A stretch of DNA of 20,459 bases, taken from contig JAGHCE010000233.1 in NCBI GenBank assembly GCA_021160625.1, positions 1-20,459 on the forward strand, in the 5' to 3' direction. Each line of letters starts with the position of its first letter. Positions within the stretch are counted from its first letter, which is position 1. Origin of the DNA: Planctomycetota bacterium (GTDB lineage: Bacteria > Planctomycetota > DG-23 > SLPQ01). The position numbers and the translations under genes were made by a program. This document shows, one piece after another, positions 1-8,272 of the stretch. The notes below the pieces were generated by a model. The model searched no databases. It was not told the DNA's origin and worked only from the letters and a program-made list of their open reading frames with translations.

Positions 1-2
1 CA

Positions 3-380
3 ACGGAACTGCTTTTGTGGGCTACGAAGGCGAAAAAAGGCAGCAAGGATAGATACACATTCAACTATGACGAGATGCGCCAAGAGAACGAGGGAAAGCA
101 GATGCAAACCGTATGGAAGTTCCCTGCAGCTGGGCGCAAAGAAAAAACCTTTGGCAAGCATCCTACGCAAAAACCGATCGCCCTGATATCACGTTGCCTG
201 CGTGCGAGTACAAGCCCTGAGGACTTGGTACTTGATCCCTTTGCAGGTTCGGGTTCGACGGGGGTGGTTGCGATAGGCTTAGGACGAAGATTCATTGCCT
301 GCGAGATAGAAGAGCAGTTTGTACAAATCGCAGTCCGGCGACTGTCGAATTGCTATCCTTTGTTAACAGTGGGGGAGTGA
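3..380 (+). CDS. Type II DNA methyltransferase (N4-cytosine/N6-adenine, beta class), C-terminal part
   Basis: The visible 125 residues are the end of an S-adenosylmethionine-dependent amino-methyltransferase that modifies cytosine N4 or adenine N6 in double-stranded DNA. The frame is open to the window edge, so the 5' end, including the catalytic S/D-PP-Y motif, lies outside. What can be seen is the HPTQKP motif typical of beta-class enzymes, followed by DPFAGSGSTG, the glycine-rich AdoMet-binding motif I, and then the IACEIEEQFVQIA strand with an acidic residue that would contact the ribose of AdoMet. This motif I at the C-terminal end is the beta-class circular order. The stop codon overlaps the start of the next gene (TGATG at 378-382), so the two are translationally coupled; the neighbour is a restriction endonuclease, making this the protective methylase of a restriction-modification pair. 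GC content looks lower than in the rest of the window. Specificity cannot be read. Confidence 0.9.
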   Translation, partial: TELLLWATKAKKGSKDRYTFNYDEMRQENEGKQMQTVWKFPAAGRKEKTFGKHPTQKPIALISRCLRASTSPEDLVLDPFAGSGSTGVVAIGLGRRFIACEIEEQFVQIAVRRLSNCYPLLTVGE

Positions 381-988
381 TGGAAAGACGAGAAGCCCTC
401 GCAAAGCTCAAAACCTTGAAGGGATGCGACTTGCGCGTTCTGGCAGCCAAGTATCCCGATGTGACCATATGGAAAGGAGACAAGAAGAACAAAGGGTGGG
501 CGGGGCATACGATCGAGCGGTTCCTTGGATTAGCACAGAATTCCTCTCGCTCGCCGAACTTCGGTTCGTGGGAACTGAAGGTAGTCCCGCTTCGCAGGAA
601 GAAAGACGGCTCGCTCGGCGTCAAAGAGACCATGGCTATCACAATGATCGATGCGGTTGAGGTAGCAGCCAAGGAGTTTGAGGAAAGTCATCTCTATAAT
701 AAGCTACGAAAAATACTCGTCGTAGCACGCGTTTTTGAGGATCAGCTGGAAACAAAGTCGCTGATTTATGATGTGGTCGAATTTGATTTGAGTGATCCGG
801 CAACTTACGCCCAAGTGAAAGCCGATTACGATCTGGTCAGGCACACAATCCGGACCGTTGGCTTTGGTGCATTGACGGGCAAGATGGGGGTCTTGGTGCA
901 ACCACGCACAAAAGGCCTTGGACATGGTAGCATATCACGCGCCTTTTATGCCAGGACGGGGTTCGTCAGGCAAATACTTGGTCTCTAA
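380..988 (+). CDS. MvaI/BcnI-like (MutH-fold) type II restriction endonuclease
   Basis: A protein of 202 residues that should cleave unmethylated DNA at the site protected by the upstream methylase. I place it in the MutH/MvaI/BcnI group because of a KGWAG-x-x-IE-x-x-LG stretch (Glu46), like the MutH helix that carries its first catalytic acid, followed 14 residues later by PNFGSWELK (residues 59-67), the site of the D-x4-E-x-K active motif; Glu65 and Lys67 are present. The Asp of that motif is replaced by Asn60 (codon AAC at 557-559). The ATG at 380 is chosen over an earlier TTG at 350 because it overlaps the methylase stop and has GGGGGAG at 371-377 in front. The family cleaves near short symmetrical or pseudosymmetrical sites such as CCWGG or CCSGG; the target here is unknown. 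Whether the enzyme is active is uncertain because of Asn60. Confidence 0.8.
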   Translation: MERREALAKLKTLKGCDLRVLAAKYPDVTIWKGDKKNKGWAGHTIERFLGLAQNSSRSPNFGSWELKVVPLRRKKDGSLGVKETMAITMIDAVEVAAKEFEESHLYNKLRKILVVARVFEDQLETKSLIYDVVEFDLSDPATYAQVKADYDLVRHTIRTVGFGALTGKMGVLVQPRTKGLGHGSISRAFYARTGFVRQILGL

Positions 989-1330
989 ATAGCGAGTAGA
1001 ACATGCTCGCATAGGGACGGGCAGATCGTAGACGGTGATTCGAACTGGCTGGAGCGCGGGTTTTCGGTGGTGGATGTTCTTGGCCTGGTTGTCCTGCCGG
1101 GGCACCTCGGTGACCGGGTGGATATGCCGGACGATGAGGTGGAAGAGGGTACCTGACGCAGGGAATTTGCAGGCGAGGCGCGTGTGGCCTCTATGGCCGG
1201 CAATGTGGGCGGCATCGGCGTGCCATCCGCACCGGGTGAACCTCGGCGCTGTCCCTGTATCCCACATATTCCTGAGGAAAACAACCGGATTGCGATGACA
1301 ACGAAGCCTTTGAGAGGGGCCAGGATAAAA
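989..1330. other. 342-base gap with no assignable gene
   Basis: No convincing gene, tRNA, repeat or terminator is visible between the endonuclease stop and the chosen start of the TrmO-like gene. The part from about 1020 to 1260 is more GC-rich than its flanks. In the reading frame of the downstream gene, the stretch 989-1153 is open and reads as protein-like, with an acidic end, before a TGA at 1154, and the frame is then open again into the TrmO-like gene. No start codon with a ribosome-binding site serves it. It may be a decayed gene fragment or chance. Confidence 0.4.
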
Positions 1331-1831
1331 ATGCAGGAGAATTTGAATTATAAACTGAAACAGGTGGGGATAATCAAGACGCCATATCAGGACGATGCGC
1401 CCTACCAGCCCATAGACGTGGATGACGGGGAATTTTGTATAGTCGTTAACGATCAATATGTCGACGGCCTCAATGATCTGGCAAAGTTCCGTTACATCTA
1501 TGTTATGTACTACGCACATCGTATAACCCGCGAGGCGGAAATGATTGTATCGCCTCCATGGGCCGAGGGAAAAAGGGTGGGCGTTTTTTCCAGCAGATCC
1601 CCTCTTCGCCCCAACCCTATCGGGTTAAGCGTTGTCCGTGTCAAGAGCATTGTCGAAAACAGGATTTACACTTCGGGACTGGATGTGTTCGATGGAACGC
1701 CCTTGCTTGATATCAAGCCATACATAAAGGATCTTGACAGCAAAACCGACGCCAACTATGGGTGGGTTGAGGAAATGGATGATATGGAGCATCTGATTTT
1801 GCACATTAAGGGCATCCCGCATAATTATTAA
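1331..1831 (+). CDS. trmO: TrmO/TsaA-like tRNA (m6t6A37) methyltransferase domain protein
   Basis: A protein of 166 residues of the TsaA/UPF0066 family. The Escherichia coli member TrmO uses S-adenosylmethionine to N6-methylate t6A at position 37 of tRNA-Thr. The family signature is clear: VGVFSSRSPLRPNPIG at residues 83-98, followed by an SVVRV strand, and a later LDVFDGTPLLDIKPY segment (about 117-131) matching the family's D-GTP-LDIKPY block. The N-terminal YKLKQVGIIKTPYQD also fits. The protein is a single TsaA domain without the C-terminal extension of the E. coli enzyme. I chose ATG at 1331 because AGGA sits at 1322-1325 with a five-base spacer and homologous sequence begins just there; an upstream ATG at 1295 would add 12 unrelated residues. 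It is convergent with uvrA, and it shares the AT-richer composition of the restriction-modification genes. Exact substrate is inferred from the family. Confidence 0.8.
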   Translation: MQENLNYKLKQVGIIKTPYQDDAPYQPIDVDDGEFCIVVNDQYVDGLNDLAKFRYIYVMYYAHRITREAEMIVSPPWAEGKRVGVFSSRSPLRPNPIGLSVVRVKSIVENRIYTSGLDVFDGTPLLDIKPYIKDLDSKTDANYGWVEEMDDMEHLILHIKGIPHNY

Positions 1832-1904
1832 CGGGAATGGCCGGATTGGCGTGGTCCCGGGAAGGTGGGCGATTTTTTAGGGCTTTTGCCGAGGGGCGCG
1901 GGTT

Positions 1905-4736
<2,832 letters not shown>

Positions 4737-4788
4737 ATCTCTCCCTGCGCCCGCCGCAGTGGAATATCGTACGCGCTGCAAACCAGTT

Positions 4789-4817
4789 ATAATACCCGCG
4801 GGAAACGCCGTTTTCAA
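4789..4817 (-). promoter_or_regulatory. Sigma70-like promoter for uvrA
   Basis: On the minus strand TTGAAA (4812-4817) is separated by exactly 17 bases from TATTAT (4789-4794), each one mismatch from consensus. The predicted transcript starts near 4782 and has a leader of about 45 bases before the uvrA ATG. The -35 box lies only seven bases from the edge of the palindromic repeat cluster. Confidence 0.65.
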
Positions 4818-4824
4818 GGCAGAT

Positions 4825-4970
4825 GGGGGGCTTCGCCCCCCTTTTGCTACGGGGGCCACGGGCGTTGCCCGAGGCAATCAACTAACCTTCCGCGGGCGAG
4901 GCATGCCTCGCCCCTACGGATGGCAATGTAGCACGGGTGGCTTGTCCACCAGTGGAAGGCTTCGCGAAGC
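4825..4970. repeat. Palindromic intergenic repeat mosaic, copy 1
   Basis: A run of short perfect or near-perfect palindromes between the uvrA promoter and tRNA-Phe: a G-run/CTTCG/C-run hairpin at 4825-4841, CACGGGCGTTGCCCG at 4857-4871, a perfect 20-base palindrome at 4894-4913 (GGGCGAGG centred on CATG), GGTGGCTTGTCCACC at 4936-4950 and GCTTCGCGAAGC at 4959-4970. The first three, with the sequence between them, recur in opposite orientation at 14125-14218 at high identity. It contains no plausible gene. It resembles REP/MITE-type extragenic palindromes and can form stem-loops in either strand. Confidence 0.85.
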
Positions 4971-4978
4971 GGAAGAAG

Positions 4979-5054
4979 TGGTGGGCAGGGGCGGATTTGA
5001 ACCGCCGACACCGGGATTTTCAATCCCGTGCTCTACCAACTGAGCTACCTGCCC
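4979..5054 (-). tRNA. tRNA-Phe (anticodon GAA), CCA encoded
   Basis: The minus strand folds into a complete cloverleaf: acceptor stem GGGCAGG/CCTGCCC, D stem GCTC/GAGC with loop AGTTGGTA, anticodon stem CGGGA/TCCCG with loop TTGAAAA giving anticodon GAA, a five-base variable loop, and T arm GGCGG-TTCAAAT-CCGCC. The discriminator base is A and the terminal CCA is genomically encoded (4979-4981). Total length is 76 bases. All stems pair fully. Confidence 0.97.
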
Positions 5055-5136
5055 ACGTCACGTGTTCTTGCCGGCTGCGCGGGTGTGCATTAGGCTCGAA
5101 CCCGCAGATGACGGCCGTGTTTCACGGAAGAAAAAT

Positions 5137-5165
5137 ATGCTACCGGCCGCCCCTCTTGCCGTCAA
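5137..5165 (-). promoter_or_regulatory. Candidate promoter for tRNA-Phe
   Basis: TTGACG (5160-5165) and TAGCAT (5137-5142) on the minus strand are 17 bases apart. The start would fall near 5130, giving a precursor leader of about 75 bases that would be removed by RNase P. The -10 box is only a 4 of 6 match, so this is moderately supported. Confidence 0.45.
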
Positions 5166-5260
5166 GCACTTTTAGCGGTCCCGCAATCCCCGGGATGGTT
5201 GCCGCCGCCCGGGCGCGCGGCTTAGTGCCGGATCGCCGCGACAGCGCCGCCTCCGCCTTC

Positions 5261-6214
5261 TCAGGCGTTGCCGAGGGGAGGCGCGCCGGCCTTCCTGGCC
5301 TGCAGCACCTGTCTGTCCTTTTCTATCTGGGCCGCGAGCGCTTCCGGGGAGTCAAAGGCCGCCTCGGGCCTTAGGTACTGGGCCATTTCCACCTCGACCG
5401 TGCGACCGTAAAGGCTCGTGCCGCTGTACCCGTCGATATAAACTTCCACACACTTGCGCTGTTTCCGGCCCTTCTCGGCGAACGTGGGGTTCACGCCGAT
5501 ATTGACCAGGCCCCAGAGGGTTTCACCTTCGGCGAGCGCCCGGCAGATGTAGACGCCGGCCGGGGGGGTCGCCTCGTGATGGAGGTTGAGGTTTGCCGTC
5601 GGGAAGCCGAGTTTCCTGCCGCGCCCGGTCCCGTGAACGATCGTACCGCGCAGCGTCACCGGCCGGCCGAGGAGGACGGATGCCTTTTCCAGGTCGCCGG
5701 CTTCAATAAGCCCACGGATGCGCGTGCTGGAGACAGGGGCACCGTCGATAACCAGCGGCGCCACCGTGCGCACGTCGAAACCCAGCCTGCCGCCGAGCTC
5801 GCCGAGCAGCCGCGCATTTCCCCGGCCGCCGCGGCCGAACCGGCAGTTGTATCCCAGGACCACGCCGCTTGTGCCCAGGGCTTCCACGAGGACCTGTTGC
5901 GCGAAATCCTCCGCTTCCATATCCACAAGTTCCCTGTCGAAGTGGAGCACTAAGCATACGTCAATGCCCGTCTGGGATACAAGATGCAGCTTGTGTTCGA
6001 GCGACGTTATTGAGTCGGGAGGGCTGCCCTTGAGAAGCGTCTCCGGGTGGCGGTCGAACGTGATGACGATGGAGGTACCGGCTGTTTGGCGCGCCCATTG
6101 GAGAGTCTCGGCCAGCACGGTCTGATGGCCTCGGTGAACGCCGTCGAAGACGCCTATGGTGGCAATCGGCGAGTTGAGATGCCTGGCGCTCTTGAGGGCG
6201 AAGATGGTTTCCAT
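5261..6214 (-). CDS. ribF: Bifunctional riboflavin kinase / FMN adenylyltransferase (RibF)
   Basis: A 317-residue enzyme that phosphorylates riboflavin to FMN and then adenylates FMN to FAD. The amino-terminal FAD synthetase domain carries GVFDGVHRGH at residues 21-30, the nucleotidyltransferase HxGH motif, then TFDRHP (52-57), GYNCRFGRGGRG (121-132) and SSTRIR (162-167). The carboxy-terminal riboflavin kinase domain begins around residue 183, with GRGRKLGFPTAN (197-208) as its ATP/flavin-binding block, and continues with the family's VNIGVNPTF segment and a terminal LRPEAAFDSPEAL helix. Length is normal for the family and no key residue is missing. It starts 23 bases downstream of the stop of the PpiD-like gene, so both are probably on one transcript; GGGGAG about 13 bases before the ATG is a loosely spaced ribosome site, perhaps compensated by coupling. 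Downstream lies tRNA-Phe on the same strand. Confidence 0.97.
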   Translation of the reverse strand: METIFALKSARHLNSPIATIGVFDGVHRGHQTVLAETLQWARQTAGTSIVITFDRHPETLLKGSPPDSITSLEHKLHLVSQTGIDVCLVLHFDRELVDMEAEDFAQQVLVEALGTSGVVLGYNCRFGRGGRGNARLLGELGGRLGFDVRTVAPLVIDGAPVSSTRIRGLIEAGDLEKASVLLGRPVTLRGTIVHGTGRGRKLGFPTANLNLHHEATPPAGVYICRALAEGETLWGLVNIGVNPTFAEKGRKQRKCVEVYIDGYSGTSLYGRTVEVEMAQYLRPEAAFDSPEALAAQIEKDRQVLQARKAGAPPLGNA

Positions 6215-6237
6215 TGCTGCGACCGCTCCCCGGGCTC

Positions 6238-8025
6238 CTACAGGCCCTGGGGTTCCGGCTCCTCTTCGCCTTCTTCCCCGGAGTCTTTTGCCGTCTGGAT
6301 GTCGGCTCGCTTCAAGAGGTCTTCCTTCCAGCGATCAACGAAGGCCTGCCTCCCGGCGTAGGAGGTCCAGAGCCTGAGGTACCTCTTGCTCCTGTCGAAC
6401 TCCTCGACGCCGGGTTCCCGGCGCTCGATTACCTGGAAAACGATGGCTATGTTCCCGTCGAGAACAGGGCCGCCGAAGGCGCTTTTCTCCACATCCACGG
6501 CCGCTTCGAGGAGGGCGGGAGACCCCGCCTCGCCGGAGACTTCCGTTTCCTCGATGTCGTATTCGGCGCCCGTTTCAGCGGCCTGCCAGCCGCCTGTTTT
6601 TATCCGGTCGAGTATTGTCCGGGCCTCGGCCTGGGCCAGCTCGTCGGCCTTGCCGGTTATGTAATCGGCCTTTACCTGGGATTTTACCTCCTCCAGGGCC
6701 GGCTCGCGGGCGAGATCCAGGGACATCACCCGGTATAGAAAGTGCCCCTCAGGTCCTTTTGCATCCTTCAAGCTGTCGAAGGAGTCCTCCCTCCGGCCGG
6801 GCGAACCCTCCTCGGGGAATATGTCCTGCATAATGGGGACGCGGGCCCGGTCCATTTTCACCGTTGCGTCCGCAATCTTTCCGAGTTTCTTCGGATCATT
6901 CTTGGAGAAGGGGCCGACTTTGAAGTACTTGAGGCCGTATCTTTTTGCGAGCTCCTCGAGGTTCTTGTTTTCCTGCTGGAGGTAGTCGGCATAGATGTCG
7001 CTAAGCAGCGCGTTTATCCTGCTTTCGACGAGTTTGCCCTTTATCTGGTCGGTCACATCCGAGAGTGCCTTGTAGCGCGGCTCGGAGGAATCGGCGACAG
7101 GCGATGCCTCGGCGTTGGCGGGGCCGGGCTCGGTCGCCGCAGCGGTGTCGCCTGAGGTCTCTTCGGCTTCGGGCTTCGGGGGTGTTTCTGCCGATTCGTC
7201 CGTCTCCTCGGCCGCCTCGGTGTCCGTATTCTGTCCAGCTTCACCGAGGTCCTGCTCTTCGAGCGGCAATAGGAACTCCTCAACCTTGTTTTCCTCGTAG
7301 TACTGCAGGATTTGGTCGTCGGAGATCGTGATGACGTCGGCAACGTCGTCCTTGAGGAGGGCTGCGTATTCGACTGTCGCGTGCGGCGGGATCGTGTAAG
7401 CCGAAGAGTTATCCTGGTAGTAAGCGGCCAGGTCGTCATCACCGGGTGCGGGGACCTCTTTTACGAAGTCTCCAGCGGGGACGGCGAGCGTCTTGAGCTT
7501 GACCTCGAGGCGCATCTCGACGAATTTCTGCCACAGCTCGGCGTCGGAAGGCTGGTACACCCCGGCGACGATTTCCAGCAGCTTCATCGCGCCAAGCTGC
7601 TTGCGCATAGCCAGCCTGACGGCCTCGTCGCCGAGGCGCAGGCGTTCCAGAAGCATTGTGTATGCAGCGTCGAGATTTTCCTGCCGGGCTTTCGTGTGGA
7701 GCCCCACCCACTGGCGCAGGCCCTCGGTCACTTCTTCCCGGGTCACCTTGACGCCGAGCCGGTCGGCTTCGTGTTGCATTGCCAGGAAGAGCCACACGTC
7801 GTTTTTGCTCGGCTGCTCTCCCAGGCGCATTATTCGGACGAGGTCCGACGCCAGGGTGTATTCCCTGCGCGTCACTTTCCTGCCGAACATCTTCCCTTCA
7901 ACCTGTTCCGGGGACAAAAGACTCATAATTGCGCCCCCGACAAACCAGGTAATCATCAGCGCAACGCCGAGAATCAGGATAAGCTTGCCCTGGTGCTTGC
8001 GGAAGAAATGCATACCAAAAGCCAT
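6238..8025 (-). CDS. PpiD/SurA-like membrane-anchored periplasmic folding factor
   Basis: A 595-residue protein with one membrane anchor at residues 14-36 after a short basic cytoplasmic tail (FFRKHQGK), the topology of PpiD. Beyond the membrane, VEGKMFGRKVTRREYTLA and the helices up to about residue 175 match the SurA N-terminal chaperone domain. Two AYYQ/QYYEE segments (about 200-250) resemble the borders of parvulin domains, but no full parvulin sequence with its usual conserved block is evident. Residues about 255-317 form a Glu/Ala/Thr/Pro-rich, probably disordered acidic linker. The end matches the PpiD C-terminal region (AFGGPVLDGNIAIVFQVIERREP). It likely assists folding of exported proteins at the inner membrane; isomerase activity is doubtful. 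GGGAG lies about ten bases before the ATG. The ribF gene follows directly. Identification rests on architecture more than on sequence identity. Confidence 0.75.
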   Translation of the reverse strand: MAFGMHFFRKHQGKLILILGVALMITWFVGGAIMSLLSPEQVEGKMFGRKVTRREYTLASDLVRIMRLGEQPSKNDVWLFLAMQHEADRLGVKVTREEVTEGLRQWVGLHTKARQENLDAAYTMLLERLRLGDEAVRLAMRKQLGAMKLLEIVAGVYQPSDAELWQKFVEMRLEVKLKTLAVPAGDFVKEVPAPGDDDLAAYYQDNSSAYTIPPHATVEYAALLKDDVADVITISDDQILQYYEENKVEEFLLPLEEQDLGEAGQNTDTEAAEETDESAETPPKPEAEETSGDTAAATEPGPANAEASPVADSSEPRYKALSDVTDQIKGKLVESRINALLSDIYADYLQQENKNLEELAKRYGLKYFKVGPFSKNDPKKLGKIADATVKMDRARVPIMQDIFPEEGSPGRREDSFDSLKDAKGPEGHFLYRVMSLDLAREPALEEVKSQVKADYITGKADELAQAEARTILDRIKTGGWQAAETGAEYDIEETEVSGEAGSPALLEAAVDVEKSAFGGPVLDGNIAIVFQVIERREPGVEEFDRSKRYLRLWTSYAGRQAFVDRWKEDLLKRADIQTAKDSGEEGEEEPEPQGL

Positions 8026-8088
8026 AGAACGGTGCTCCCGGGCCTGAAGCCCTCAAGATGCCGCCGGCTTGACGACGACACCAAGCTC

Positions 8089-8117
8089 ACTATACTCTTT
8101 CAGGCGAACCTCGAAAA
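8089..8117 (-). promoter_or_regulatory. Weak candidate promoter for the ppiD-like/ribF unit
   Basis: TATAGT (8089-8094, minus strand) is a 5 of 6 match to a -10 box; the hexamer 17 bases upstream (TTTTCG, 8112-8117) is only a 3 of 6 match. It lies in the 247-base divergent gap shared with topA, for which I could not pick a convincing promoter. Confidence 0.35.
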
Positions 8118-8272
8118 CCGCCCATTCTATTTTGCTTCGGGGTTCTTGCAAGGAGTTTCTGCCCCGCACCCGCCGGCGGTCGGCCCGGTGCGGAGCGCCC
8201 GCCGGGTCGGGGTCTCGATGCTTTTGACCGGTGTGGTATCCTTGCCCTTGGATGGCTTCTCGAGAGCAACCT

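Noticed and set aside
1832..1904. Possible bidirectional terminator between trmO and uvrA (T-run near 1872)
   Set aside because: Only a weak five-base CGGGA/TCCCG pairing well away from the T-run could be found.
5070..5106. Minus-strand sequence GCGGGTTCGAGCC followed later by CCCGC, resembling a tRNA T-arm upstream of tRNA-Phe
   Set aside because: The loop is far too long, and no acceptor, D or anticodon stems can be formed around it; it lies in the predicted tRNA-Phe leader.
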